From assembly GCA_022784505.1 (NCBI GenBank), contig JALFUQ010000002.1, positions 1 through 48,575 on the forward strand: a DNA stretch of 48,575 nt. The letters run 5' to 3'. Source of the DNA: Bacillota bacterium (GTDB lineage Bacteria; Bacillota; Clostridia; Oscillospirales; Oscillospiraceae). The translations under genes were made by a program, and so were the position numbers. Positions 15,333 through 24,230 of this stretch are shown in pieces. Within the stretch, counting starts at the first letter, position 1; each line of letters begins with the position of its first letter. Below the pieces are notes generated by a model. The model had not been told where the DNA came from. It did not search any database and worked only from the letters and a program-made list of their open reading frames with translations.

Positions 15333-17722
15333 ATTCCCTCTGCGTATTCACTGACCGCTCTGTCGGCGGCGAAAATACCCGCCTCGGCGGTGTTTATTAT
15401 CGAAAGTCGCGCCCGCTCGCCGTCGTCGGCTATCGATGCGTACATTTTATCGTGTGTTTCCACATAGCTGCGGTAGTCGGCGATGAGCATATACGGGTCG
15501 CCGCCGTATAAAAGCCCCGACACGAGGTCGGAATAGCTCTTGCCGTCTCTGAACCCGCGGCTGAAGCGTTCGAGCACCGCCGTGAGCTCTTTATCCCGCT
15601 CGGCGTATGCCTTGGGGTCGTAGCCGGCGGCCTTGAGTGCCGTGACCTCGTCGGCATGCAGGCCGAAAAGGAACATATTCTTATCGCCCAGCCGTTCGTG
15701 CATCTCGACATTTGCGCCGTCGAGCGTGCCGATTGTGACCGCGCCGTTGAGCATGAGCTTCATATTGCCCGTGCCGGAGGCCTCCTTACCGGCGGTGGAT
15801 ATCTGCTCTGACACCTGCGCTGCGGGCATGAGCGCTTCGGCGGCGGAGACACGGTAGTTTTCCATGAAATAGACCTGCAGCTTGCCCTTGCACAGAGGGT
15901 CGTGGTTCACATCGTCGGCAAGCGAAAGAATGAGCTCGATGATGCGCTTTGCGGTGTAATACCCCGCTGCGGCCTTTGCGCCGAACACGAAGGTGCGGGG
16001 CGTGAAGTCTATGTTGGGCTGTTCGTGCAGCAGGTTTTGCAGGCGGGTTATGAGCATGGCGCACATGAGCTGGCGCTTATACTCGTGCAAACGCTTTACC
16101 TGCACATCCAAAATTGCATCCGTGTTGAGGACAAAGCCGTCCTGCTTGCGGGCGAAGGCTGCGAAATCCTGCTTGTTTAAAAGCTTTATCTCGTTGACCC
16201 TGTCCCGAACGGCGGTGTCGTCCGCAAAATCGGCAAGGCGGATGAGCGTTTCCGGCTTTTGCAGATAGCTCTCGCTGCTGAGCAGGTCGCACACGAGGGA
16301 ATTCAGCCTCGGATTTATCTGCGCGAGCCAGCGGCGGTGGTCGATGCCGTTTGTGACATAGGTGAAGCGCTCTGGCGTGAGCGAGCACACGTCTCGGAAC
16401 AGGTCCGTTTTCAGTATCTCGCCGTGCAGCGCCGAAACGCCGTTTATCTTGAAGCAGGCGGCAAGGCAAAGGTTTGCCATATGAACGCCGTCGTCCTGAA
16501 TGATGAGGTTTCTGCCGACCTTTTCGCTCTCGCCGAACTTGGATCTAAGATACTCGCACCAGCGGCGGTTTATCTCGCACAGTATCTCCCACACGCGGGG
16601 CAGCAGTGTCTGGATAAGCTCCTGCGGCCATTTTTCGAGCGCCTCGCTCATGACGGTGTGGTTTGTGTACGCAACGGCTGCGGTGACGATCTTCCACGCC
16701 TCGTCCCAGCCGAGGCCGTACTCATCCATAAATATGCGCATGAGCTCGGGGATAACGAGCGTGGGGTGGGTATCGTTTATCTGAATGACATGGTGCTCGG
16801 CAAAGGAGCGAATGTCGCCGTAGCGCTCCATGTGCTTGCGAACTATGCACTGCACGGTGGCGGAAACGAAGAAATACTGCTGCTTTAGCCTGAGCTGCTT
16901 GCCCTGCAAATGGTCGTCGGCGGGATACAGCACCTTGGTGATGACCTCACTCATGGTGCGCTGCTCAAGGCTCTTTACATACTCGCCCTCGGAGAACAGG
17001 TACATGTCGAGCGCCGTGGTGCTGCGGGCATCCCAAAGGCGCAGGGTGTTGACCGTCTCGCCCTTGTAGCCTGCGATGAGCATATCTCGCGGCACGGCGG
17101 TGACGGTGGTGTAGCCGACATGCTCGGCGTGGTAATGGCCGTAATTATCCCAGTGCGGGACTATATGTCCGCCAAAGCGCACCTCGACGGCTTCGTCCGA
17201 GCGCGTGACGAGCCAGCTCTCGGCTGCCGAGCGCCAGTCGTCGGCAACCTCGGTCTGCCTGCCGTCCTGAATTTTCTGCCGGAAGATGCCCAGCTCATAG
17301 CATATCGAGTAGCCCGTTGCGGGGATGCCGAGCGATGCCATGGAGTCCATGTAGCAGGCGGCGAGCCTGCCGAGGCCGCCGTTGCCGAGCCCTGCGTCGT
17401 TTTCCTCCTCGAAAATGTCGCTTGCGTTTCTTCCAAGGTCACTGAGCGCCCCGATGAGCGCTTCGGAAATGCCGAGGTTGAAGGCATTTTTCATAAGGCT
17501 TCTGCCCATGAGAAACTCCATGGACAGATAGTGCACCTCGCGGTCGGGCTTCTTATCCTCGCCGAAGGCCAGAAGGCGGCTCATTATCTCGCGGATAACG
17601 ATCGCCGAGGCGCGGAACACCTGATCGTCGGTTGCATTTTTGCTTGTGACGCCGAACTGCGCGCAGAGCTTATCTTCTATCGCCGAGCGCACCTCGTCAC
17701 GGGAGATCTGACTTTTAAACAT
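15314..17722 (-). CDS. glgP: Glycogen/alpha-glucan phosphorylase
   Basis: An 802-residue GT35 phosphorylase that releases glucose-1-phosphate from glycogen with phosphate. The family hallmark EASGTGNMKLMLNGA is present; the lysine in NMK, about residue 655, binds pyridoxal phosphate. YLSMEFLMGRSL near residue 65 and NDTHPTLVIPELMR near 325 are typical, and the length is normal. It lies 14 bases after glgD in the glgC-glgD-glgP order. Having synthesis and breakdown genes in one unit is common in clostridia. glgA and glgB are not in the window. Confidence 0.93.
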   Translation of the reverse strand: MFKSQISRDEVRSAIEDKLCAQFGVTSKNATDDQVFRASAIVIREIMSRLLAFGEDKKPDREVHYLSMEFLMGRSLMKNAFNLGISEALIGALSDLGRNASDIFEEENDAGLGNGGLGRLAACYMDSMASLGIPATGYSICYELGIFRQKIQDGRQTEVADDWRSAAESWLVTRSDEAVEVRFGGHIVPHWDNYGHYHAEHVGYTTVTAVPRDMLIAGYKGETVNTLRLWDARSTTALDMYLFSEGEYVKSLEQRTMSEVITKVLYPADDHLQGKQLRLKQQYFFVSATVQCIVRKHMERYGDIRSFAEHHVIQINDTHPTLVIPELMRIFMDEYGLGWDEAWKIVTAAVAYTNHTVMSEALEKWPQELIQTLLPRVWEILCEINRRWCEYLRSKFGESEKVGRNLIIQDDGVHMANLCLAACFKINGVSALHGEILKTDLFRDVCSLTPERFTYVTNGIDHRRWLAQINPRLNSLVCDLLSSESYLQKPETLIRLADFADDTAVRDRVNEIKLLNKQDFAAFARKQDGFVLNTDAILDVQVKRLHEYKRQLMCAMLITRLQNLLHEQPNIDFTPRTFVFGAKAAAGYYTAKRIIELILSLADDVNHDPLCKGKLQVYFMENYRVSAAEALMPAAQVSEQISTAGKEASGTGNMKLMLNGAVTIGTLDGANVEMHERLGDKNMFLFGLHADEVTALKAAGYDPKAYAERDKELTAVLERFSRGFRDGKSYSDLVSGLLYGGDPYMLIADYRSYVETHDKMYASIADDGERARLSIINTAEAGIFAADRAVSEYAEGIWKIKL

Positions 17723-17736
17723 TGATGATCCTCTTA

Positions 17737-18849
17737 TTAGATGTTGCTGTTTTTCGGAATTACTATCGGCAGCTTCTCGCTGCCCATGAGCGTCCGGAAC
17801 GCAGATACCTGCGCGTATTTATCGGCGATGACGGAGTTTAAAATGACCCCCTCACCTATCTTCGTTCCGCGCATGAGAATGCAGTTTTCCACCTTCGCGC
17901 CCGGGGCAATGCGCACATCGGAGGACAAAACGCAGTTTTTCACCTCGCCCTCGATGATGCAGCCGTCGGAAACGAGACTGTTTGTGACAAACGCGCCCTC
18001 GCCGTAATAGGTGCTGACATCCTCGTGGCTCTTGGTGCGTACAGGCCGCTCGGGCGGGAACATTTCGGCGCGGCACTCGGGCTTGAGCATATCCATGCTC
18101 GCGTCAAAATAGGTGTCTAAACTCATGATGCGGCGAGCATACCCGGGGTGCAGGTACACATTGACCTTGCCGCCGTTTTCAAGATACGCCGCTATCGCAT
18201 CGCGATGGAAGTGATAGTGGTTTGCCGCGGCGCAGGCATCCATCATGCCGATGAGAAGCTCCTTGGAGATTATGTACGCCTCGAGTGACGCAAGCCCCTC
18301 GCCGTCTGTTGTCTGGTTAAATATCATATGCCGGGCAAAGCCGTCCGCGTCCACGACATAGCGATGGTGGCGGTACTCGGGCGTGCGCTCGGTGCATATG
18401 GCGGTTATCTCCGCCCCGCTTTTTACATGATGGCGCATCGCGGCCTTGAGGTCGAGGTTTGCCGCAACATTGCCCTGCACCATGACGATATACTTAGCTC
18501 TCAGCTCACGCACATAGGTCGAAACGGCATTCAATGCCTCTATCGTGCCGGTGTAATCGCCGCGGTGATACTCCGGCAGGCCGAACGGCGGGAGCATACG
18601 CAGGCCGCCGATACGGCGACCCATGTCCCAGTCCTTGCCGCTGCCGATGTGGTCTAAAAGCGACTGATAGTCGCGCTGCATGATAACGCCGACATCGTGG
18701 ATACCGGCATTCATCATGGACGAGAGCGCAAAGTCGATGAGCCTGTATCTGCCGCAGAACGGGAGCGATGCCGCCGTTCTCGTTTTCACAAGCTCGCCAA
18801 GCTCATTGACAGAGCCGTAGGCAAAGATGATTCCGTGAAAATCAGACAT
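17737..18849 (-). CDS. glgD: ADP-glucose pyrophosphorylase regulatory subunit GlgD
   Basis: A 370-residue homologue of GlgC. The nucleotidyltransferase-like domain covers about 1-230 and a left-handed beta-helix about 280-360 (hexapeptide-like GCIIEGEVKNCVLSS). Compared with GlgC the N-terminal GGxGxRL nucleotide loop is lost: here IIFAYGSVNELGEL stands in its place. This fits the Firmicutes pattern in which GlgD is a non-catalytic partner that activates GlgC. It starts two bases after the glgC stop, so translation is probably coupled. Confidence 0.9.
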   Translation of the reverse strand: MSDFHGIIFAYGSVNELGELVKTRTAASLPFCGRYRLIDFALSSMMNAGIHDVGVIMQRDYQSLLDHIGSGKDWDMGRRIGGLRMLPPFGLPEYHRGDYTGTIEALNAVSTYVRELRAKYIVMVQGNVAANLDLKAAMRHHVKSGAEITAICTERTPEYRHHRYVVDADGFARHMIFNQTTDGEGLASLEAYIISKELLIGMMDACAAANHYHFHRDAIAAYLENGGKVNVYLHPGYARRIMSLDTYFDASMDMLKPECRAEMFPPERPVRTKSHEDVSTYYGEGAFVTNSLVSDGCIIEGEVKNCVLSSDVRIAPGAKVENCILMRGTKIGEGVILNSVIADKYAQVSAFRTLMGSEKLPIVIPKNSNI

Positions 18850-18851
18850 GT

Positions 18852-20045
18852 TCAGACCTCCTCCGACTTGTATATCATCGCACCGGCCGGTACACTTGCG
18901 CCCGAGCGGATCTCGATATCCGGTCCGCAGGTCGCAACGCCCCAGCCCTCGCTTCCGTCGGGCGCAGCGCCGACATGAGCGCCGGACCTGACGACGGTGT
19001 TCTCGCCGATGATGGCGTATTCGACCGTTGCGCCCTCCTCGACTACCGCGCCGGGCATGAGGACGCTGTAAAGTACCGTAGCGCCCTTTCCGACATGCGC
19101 AGAGCTCGACAGTACCGAGTTTTCGACATTGCCGTCAATGACGCAGCCCTCGGTCACGATAGAGTGCACGATGCGGGCATCCTCCCCCGCATAATGCGGC
19201 GGCAGACCGACGGGGCGCGAGCGTATCGGCCACTCGGGGTCGTAAAGATTAATGAGCGTTGTCGAGAGCATATCCATGTTTGCGTCCCACAGGCTCGTTA
19301 TTGTGCCGACATCACGCCAGTAGCCGTCGAAGCGGTAAGGCCACAGCTTCTCGCCGGCCGCCAGCATGTTCGGGATTATATTTTTGCCGAAGTCCTTGCT
19401 CGAAGAGGGGTCATTTTCGTCCTCGATGAGGTACTTGCGGAGCTTTTTCCAATTAAATATGTATATGCCCATGGACGCAAGGTCGCTCTTGGGCTGCTTG
19501 GGCTTTTCCTCGAACTGACTGACATAGCCGTCATCGCCGAGGTTCATGATGCCGAAGCGGGTCGCCTCCTCCATGGACACCTGCAAAACGGCGATGGTGC
19601 AGGCAGCGTCACGCTCAATATGCTCACGCAGCATCTTGGCGTAATCCATCTTATAGATGTGGTCGCCCGAGAGGATGAGGACATTATCCGGGTCGTACAT
19701 TTCGATAAAGCCCATGTTCTGATAAATGGCGTTTGCCGTGCCGGAAAACCACGAGCCGTTCTCGCCCGCGGTCTGGTAAGGCGGGAGGATAAACACGCCG
19801 CCGTCGGCAGAGTCAAGATCCCACGGCTGACCGCCGCCGATGTAGCTGTTTAATTGCAGCGGACGGTACTGCGTCAGCACGCCCACTGTGTCTATGCCGG
19901 AGTTTGCGCAGTTGGAAAGCGGAAAATCGATGATCCTGTACTTGCCGCCAAAGGGCATATTCGGTTTTGCAACATTCTGCGTCAAGGCGTAAAGGCGTGA
20001 GCCCTGACCGCCCGCAAGCAGCATTGCGATGCAGCTTTTCTTCAT
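18852..20045 (-). CDS. glgC: Glucose-1-phosphate adenylyltransferase
   Basis: A 397-residue ADP-glucose pyrophosphorylase that makes ADP-glucose from ATP and glucose-1-phosphate, the committed step of glycogen synthesis. The catalytic loop [14 protein letters not shown], the downstream [19 protein letters not shown] and [14 protein letters not shown] (metal-binding Asp) are all intact. The C-terminal beta-helix has the hexad repeats. The ATG at 20045 has GAGGTAG upstream and lies 10 bases after the pth stop. Together with GlgD it should form the heteromeric enzyme. Confidence 0.95.
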   Translation of the reverse strand: MKKSCIAMLLAGGQGSRLYALTQNVAKPNMPFGGKYRIIDFPLSNCANSGIDTVGVLTQYRPLQLNSYIGGGQPWDLDSADGGVFILPPYQTAGENGSWFSGTANAIYQNMGFIEMYDPDNVLILSGDHIYKMDYAKMLREHIERDAACTIAVLQVSMEEATRFGIMNLGDDGYVSQFEEKPKQPKSDLASMGIYIFNWKKLRKYLIEDENDPSSSKDFGKNIIPNMLAAGEKLWPYRFDGYWRDVGTITSLWDANMDMLSTTLINLYDPEWPIRSRPVGLPPHYAGEDARIVHSIVTEGCVIDGNVENSVLSSSAHVGKGATVLYSVLMPGAVVEEGATVEYAIIGENTVVRSGAHVGAAPDGSEGWGVATCGPDIEIRSGASVPAGAMIYKSEEV

Positions 20046-20055
20046 GCTTTCTACC

Positions 20056-20649
20056 TCAATTAAATTTGTTCATCGCCCTGTCGGGTCCCTCAATGATGTA
20101 GCACTGCACTGCCTTGGACACCCGCTCGGCAAGCGCCCGCATGTCCTCGGCGTCCTGATTTTTAAAGGTGCTGAGCACCCAATCGGCCATGTCGTAATCC
20201 GGATGCGGGGCAGCGCCGACCCCCATGCGGATGCGCGGGAAGTCCTGCGTGCCGAGATGCTGGATGATGTTTTTCAGCCCGTTGTGTCCGCCGGCCGAGC
20301 CGCTTTTGCGGATGCGCAGCTTGCCTATCGGCATCGCCACCTCGTCGGACACGACGATGATGTGCTCGGGGCTTATCTTATAAAACTTTGCCGCCTGAAT
20401 GACCGCTTCGCCCGAGAGGTTCATGTAGGTCTGCGGCTTCATCAAAAGCACCTTTTCGCCGCCGATCTCGACCTGCGCGGTCAGCGCCTTGAAGCGCAGC
20501 TTGTTTATGCTGACATTAAGCTCCTCTGCCATCGCGTCGGCAGCCATGAAGCCTGCGTTGTGCCTTGTTCCGTTAAATTTGGTGCCGGGATTGCCGAGGA
20601 ATACGACAAGCCATGTTACACCCTGTGCGCTGCGAAATCTATCAAACAC
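20056..20649 (-). CDS. pth: Peptidyl-tRNA hydrolase
   Basis: A 197-residue Pth that cleaves peptidyl-tRNA released by abortive translation. The signature [18 protein letters not shown] contains the catalytic His (residue 30 from the GTG start). The second region, [17 protein letters not shown] with the catalytic Asp followed by [10 protein letters not shown], is complete. The GTG start at 20649 has AGAGG at good spacing. It sits between prs and glgC on the same strand; prs-pth adjacency is common in Firmicutes. Confidence 0.95.
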   Translation of the reverse strand: MFDRFRSAQGVTWLVVFLGNPGTKFNGTRHNAGFMAADAMAEELNVSINKLRFKALTAQVEIGGEKVLLMKPQTYMNLSGEAVIQAAKFYKISPEHIIVVSDEVAMPIGKLRIRKSGSAGGHNGLKNIIQHLGTQDFPRIRMGVGAAPHPDYDMADWVLSTFKNQDAEDMRALAERVSKAVQCYIIEGPDRAMNKFN

Positions 20650-20676
20650 GGGTCTACCTCTGATATTTTATATACG

Positions 20677-20704
20677 CAGTGCAAGGGCAAAAGCCCTTGC
20701 ACTG
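20677..20704. other. Hairpin between prs and pth, no T tract
   Basis: CAGTGCAAGGGC (20677-20688) pairs perfectly with 20693-20704 around AAAA. On the minus strand it is not followed by a T run, so it may stabilise the prs end or slow the polymerase rather than terminate. Confidence 0.6.
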
Positions 20705-20711
20705 GGTCTTA

Positions 20712-21674
20712 TCATTCAAACAGATTGGAGATGGACATTTCCTCGTAAACACGCTGGATCGCCTCGGCGAACACGGGTGCTACGGACATGTATTTGATCT
20801 TGTCCGAGGGCTGCCTGTCGACAGGATAAGGGATGGTGTCGAGAAGCAGGAGCTCCTTGATGACGCTGTCGTTTATGCGGTCGATAGCAGGACCCGACAG
20901 GACGCCGTGGCTTGCGCAGGCGTAGACCTCCTTAGCGCCGCCGATCTCTACGATCGCCTTGGCTGCGCCGCAAAGCGAGCCTGCGGTGTCGACCATGTCG
21001 TCAAGCAGGATGCAGGTCTTGCCCTCGACATTGCCGATTATGTTCATGACCTCGGACTGATTTGCTCTCTCACGGCGCTTGTCGACGATGGCCATGTTGC
21101 AGCCGAGCTTGAGGGAGAAGTTGCGGGCTCTTGCAGTGCTGCCGACATCGGGGGAAACGACCATGATATCCTCGTTGCCCTTGCCGTAGGTATCAAGATA
21201 GTGCTTTGCAAAAAGCGGTGCGCCGAAAAGATTGTCGACCGGAATGTCGAAGAAGCCCTGGATCTGGGCAGCGTGCAGGTCCATCGTGAGGACGCGGTCT
21301 GCACCGGCAGCGGTAATGAGATTTGCAACGAGCTTTGCGGAGATGGGGTCGCGGCTCTTGGCCTTGCGGTCCTGACGGGCATAGCCGAAGTAAGGGATGA
21401 CGGCGGTAATGCGGCCGGCGGAGGCGCGGCGCATTGCGTCGATCATGACAAGCAGCTCCATGAGGTTGTCGTTAACGGGCTTGCAGGTCGACTGCACGAT
21501 GAAAACGTCGGTGCCTCTGACGGGCTCATGAACGGAAATGGAGCACTCACCGTCGGCGAAGTGGGAGCAGCTGCACTCGCCCAGCTCCTTGAAAAGATGC
21601 GAGCAAATGGCCTTAGCAAGCTCGGGGTTGGAGTTGCCGGAGAATACCTTGATCTCTTTACCGTGGGAAATCAT
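20712..21674 (-). CDS. prs: Ribose-phosphate pyrophosphokinase
   Basis: A 320-residue PRPP synthetase supplying purine, pyrimidine, histidine and NAD synthesis. The ATP site ARQDRKAKSRDPISAKL near 95, the metal-binding VLTMDLHAAQIQGFF near 125 and the PRPP-loop ILLDDMVDTAGSL near 216 are complete. The N-terminal FADGECS segment is also typical. The ATG at 21674 has an AGGA nearby. A minus-strand extended -10 promoter lies at 21735-21763. Confidence 0.96.
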   Translation of the reverse strand: MISHGKEIKVFSGNSNPELAKAICSHLFKELGECSCSHFADGECSISVHEPVRGTDVFIVQSTCKPVNDNLMELLVMIDAMRRASAGRITAVIPYFGYARQDRKAKSRDPISAKLVANLITAAGADRVLTMDLHAAQIQGFFDIPVDNLFGAPLFAKHYLDTYGKGNEDIMVVSPDVGSTARARNFSLKLGCNMAIVDKRRERANQSEVMNIIGNVEGKTCILLDDMVDTAGSLCGAAKAIVEIGGAKEVYACASHGVLSGPAIDRINDSVIKELLLLDTIPYPVDRQPSDKIKYMSVAPVFAEAIQRVYEEMSISNLFE

Positions 21675-21734
21675 TTTTAATCGTCCTCTCTGTCTATTCT
21701 GTTTTTATCGCATAAACGATATTAATTCCATGGT

Positions 21735-21763
21735 ATTATATCAAATACCCCTGCAAAATGAAA
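21735..21763 (-). promoter_or_regulatory. Promoter of prs (extended -10)
   Basis: Minus strand: TTTCAT (21763-21758), a 17-base spacer, then TGA-TATAAT with -10 at 21740-21735. The TGn motif before the -10 compensates for the weak -35. It diverges from the prfB promoter. Confidence 0.6.
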
Positions 21764-21787
21764 GAGTCTGCGGCATATTTTTTAGCA

Positions 21788-21816
21788 TTTACAAGCAGGA
21801 TATTATCGTGTATAAT
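21788..21816 (+). promoter_or_regulatory. Promoter of prfB
   Basis: TTTACA (21788-21793), a 17-base spacer and TATAAT (21811-21816). Transcription would begin near 21823, leaving a leader of about 27 bases before the ATG at 21850. Confidence 0.75.
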
Positions 21817-21849
21817 ATTTTAGTTAGTTTTGTACAAGGAATGATGAAA

Positions 21850-22956
21850 ATGCTTGAATTTGAAGAATATAAGCAGAAGCTCAACGCCCTCAAGCCCACG
21901 CTTGACGGACTGCGCGATGCGCTCCGCCTCGAGGCCGCCGAAAAGGAGATCGAGGAGCTGGAGGGGCAGTCGGCGCAGGACGGCTTCTGGAACGATGTCG
22001 AAAACTCGCAGCGCGTGCAGAAGCGCTTAAAGCAGACGAAGAACAAGGTCGAAAATTACAACAAGCTGTGCGCCTCATGGGACGACCTCATGACCCTGTG
22101 CGAGATGGCGCTGGAGGAGGAGGACGACTCCATGCTGCCCGAGCTCGAGTCGGAGTTCGAGGCCTTCCAGAAGCGCCTTGAAGAGACCCGTTTGGGCACG
22201 CTGCTCACGGGCGAATACGACGCGAACAACGCTATTTTGACCTTCCACGCAGGTGCCGGCGGCACCGAGGCGCAGGACTGGACGCAGATGCTCTATCGCA
22301 TGTACAACATGTGGGCAGAGCGCCACGGCTACACCGTCAAGCTCATGGATTATCTCGACGGCGATGAGGCGGGCATCAAGAGCGCGACCATCATGATAGA
22401 GGGCGAGAACGCCTACGGCTTTCTGAAGAGCGAGCACGGCATACACCGCCTTGTGCGCATCTCGCCGTTCGACGCGTCCGGCCGCCGCCACACCTCGTTT
22501 GCGGCAGTCGAGGTCATGCCCGAGATAAGCGACGATAACGAGATAGAGCTGCGCGACGAGGACATCAAGATGGATGTTTACCGCTCCTCCGGCGCAGGCG
22601 GTCAGAAGGTCAACAAGACCTCATCGGCAGTGCGCCTTACTCACATCCCGACCGGAATCGTCGTTGCCTCGCAGGTCGAGCGCAGCCACTTCCAGAACCT
22701 CGAAAACTGCAAGAACATGTTGCGCGCCCGCCTGGCGGAGATCAAAGAGCGCGAGCATCTTGAGAAGATATCCGATATCAAGGGCGTGCAGATGAAGATC
22801 GAGTGGGGCAGCCAGATCCGCTCCTATGTTTTCATGCCCTACACCCTCGCCAAGGATCACCGCACCGGCTTTGAAAACGGCAACATCCAAAATGTCATGG
22901 ACGGCGACATCGACGGCTTCATCAACGCCTTTCTCGCCATGAAAGCCGCAAACTGA
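21850..22956 (+). CDS. prfB: Peptide chain release factor 2
   Basis: A 368-residue class I release factor for UAA and UGA. The codon-reading tripeptide appears as VRISPFDASGRRHTSF (SPF, the RF2 type) and the peptidyl-hydrolysing GGQ as SSGAGGQKVNKTSSAVR. I choose the ATG at 21850, nine bases after AAGGA and inside the expected transcript; the frame stays open further upstream, but that part lies before the promoter. The frame is continuous, so the programmed +1 frameshift used by many bacteria for RF2 autoregulation is absent. Confidence 0.95.
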   Translation: MLEFEEYKQKLNALKPTLDGLRDALRLEAAEKEIEELEGQSAQDGFWNDVENSQRVQKRLKQTKNKVENYNKLCASWDDLMTLCEMALEEEDDSMLPELESEFEAFQKRLEETRLGTLLTGEYDANNAILTFHAGAGGTEAQDWTQMLYRMYNMWAERHGYTVKLMDYLDGDEAGIKSATIMIEGENAYGFLKSEHGIHRLVRISPFDASGRRHTSFAAVEVMPEISDDNEIELRDEDIKMDVYRSSGAGGQKVNKTSSAVRLTHIPTGIVVASQVERSHFQNLENCKNMLRARLAEIKEREHLEKISDIKGVQMKIEWGSQIRSYVFMPYTLAKDHRTGFENGNIQNVMDGDIDGFINAFLAMKAAN

Positions 22957-22961
22957 ATATG

Positions 22962-22996
22962 AAAAAACGGTATAGCTTCGGCTATACCGTTTTTTT
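22962..22996 (+). terminator. Terminator of prfB with UUCG tetraloop
   Basis: ACGGTATAGC (22967-22976), loop TTCG, GCTATACCGT (22981-22990), with A6 before and T7 after the stem. It starts 6 bases after the prfB stop. Confidence 0.93.
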
Positions 22997-23036
22997 AGTT
23001 TTTTAAGTTCGCCCAAAGGGGCGAGAGATGTGTTTG

Positions 23037-23321
23037 TTATTTATTCTTCCGGCGCTCTGACCAGCGTTTTATCGACAGGGTTATGGCGATGCAGAGCGGG
23101 AAAAACGGCGTGAACGGCCCTGCCCAGAACACGAGGCAGGTCGACGCCATGACCGACGCCCATGTCCAGCCGAATATCGCCGAAAGCAGGTACCCGACCC
23201 ACACCGGCGAGTAGACCGCCGCTATCACCGCGAGCAGAAGCAAAAATGTTTTTACGTCCTTGCATTCGCTCCACACCCAGCGGCAGAAATTTATGACTTT
23301 TTCCTTGAGTTTATTATACAT
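23037..23321 (-). CDS. Small membrane protein, 94 residues
   Basis: An amphipathic N terminus (MYNKLKEKVINFCRWVW) is followed by two to three hydrophobic segments at about 25-45, 50-70 and 75-88, and a basic tail KRWSERRKNK. AGPFTPFFPLCIAITLSIKR near the end looks like a stretch I have seen conserved in small clostridial membrane proteins of unknown function; that recollection is the only family evidence. There is no clear ribosome binding site before the ATG at 23321. It stands alone on the minus strand between prfB and a GntR regulator. Confidence 0.7.
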   Translation of the reverse strand: MYNKLKEKVINFCRWVWSECKDVKTFLLLLAVIAAVYSPVWVGYLLSAIFGWTWASVMASTCLVFWAGPFTPFFPLCIAITLSIKRWSERRKNK

Positions 23322-23333
23322 TTTTTCGCAAAA

Positions 23334-23416
23334 GCGGCACGCCGCAGCCTTAACGCGTATTGAGCTATCTCGCCCTTAGGGCGAACCTCACTGCATTGAG
23401 AGGCTCTGCCTCTCAA
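23334..23416. repeat. Cluster of three short hairpins
   Basis: GCGGC-AC-GCCGC (23334-23345), TCGCCC-TTA-GGGCGA (23370-23384) and TTGAGAGGC-TCT-GCCTCTCAA (23396-23416). The last overlaps the stop codon of the GntR-family gene. They resemble the modular hairpins at 5458-5506 and 12163-12254; a related AAGTTCGCCC...GGGGCGA lies at 23004-23022. Confidence 0.55.
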
Positions 23417-24123
23417 AAACGGTCTATCAGCTCGTAGCGCTCGATGCTGTCGCGCGAGACATGGAGGTGGCGCTTGGTGACAGCTGCGGCGAGGTCGCCG
23501 TCGCCGAGCTTGAGGATGTCGCAGATGAGGCGATGGTCGGTGTCGACGGTGTTGAAAAAGCCCTCGGGGCGGCTGTACAAAAGGCAGCCGCGGAAGCGCC
23601 AGACCTCGTACTTGTGCTCCTCGTACAGGCCGGAGATAAGCCCGTTGCCGGAGGCTTTGACCACGCCGTAGTGGAACGCCATCTCCTGATCGAGAAGCTT
23701 CGTGAAGCCGAAATCCTTGCCGCTGGCATACGCCTCCTGATACAGTGCGGCGAGCCGGTCGGAGATGCGGTAAAGCTCCTCAAGCTGCTCGGGCTTGATG
23801 TTCCGCGCCGCCTTTTTGGCCGCGAACGGCTCTATCATCATGGTGAAATCGCAGATCTCCTTGTAATACTCGGGGTCAAAATCGGAGACATAGTAGCGGT
23901 TGTTGGTGATCTTTGCAAAGCGGCGGTCGACGAGCTTTTCAAGCGCCGTCTTGACCGGCGAGCGGCTGATGGAAAGCTCCTGCGAGATGGCATTTTCGCT
24001 TATCCTCGCGCCCGGGTGCAGTCTGAAGCTTATTATATCACGCAGCAGCAGCTCGTAAACAATGTCGCTCAGCGGCAAAAAGGGGTTGCTGCTGCGAATT
24101 TTGTTGAATTTCTTTATATCCAT
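23413..24123 (-). CDS. GntR/FadR-family transcriptional regulator with FCD domain
   Basis: About 236 residues. The N-terminal winged helix covers about 15-80, with SENAISQELSISRSPVKTALEKL as the recognition region. The C-terminal all-helical FCD effector domain covers about 90-230, including metal-site-type residues in DQEMAFHYGVVKASGN and DTDHRLICDIL. I place the start at the ATG 24123 with AGGAGG eight bases upstream; longer frames exist but lack a site. Regulators of this type usually respond to organic acids. The target genes are not evident; LysR and MATE genes follow upstream. Confidence 0.85.
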   Translation of the reverse strand: MDIKKFNKIRSSNPFLPLSDIVYELLLRDIISFRLHPGARISENAISQELSISRSPVKTALEKLVDRRFAKITNNRYYVSDFDPEYYKEICDFTMMIEPFAAKKAARNIKPEQLEELYRISDRLAALYQEAYASGKDFGFTKLLDQEMAFHYGVVKASGNGLISGLYEEHKYEVWRFRGCLLYSRPEGFFNTVDTDHRLICDILKLGDGDLAAAVTKRHLHVSRDSIERYELIDRF

Positions 24124-24230
24124 AAAACATCCTCCTAAGGGTGTAACAGATATGATATCGGGTTTTTGTGAAAAGGTCAAGGATTTCAGCGGTAATTCTT
24201 ATTTTTCCCAGTTGAGCAAAAGCCATTCGG

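Noticed and set aside
21538..21849. Longer prfB with about 104 extra N-terminal codons
   Set aside because: The extension is antisense to prs and lies upstream of the prfB promoter; ATG 21850 with AAGGA fits the family.
21850..22000. Programmed +1 frameshift in prfB
   Set aside because: The N-terminal frame is uninterrupted; no in-frame TGA is present.
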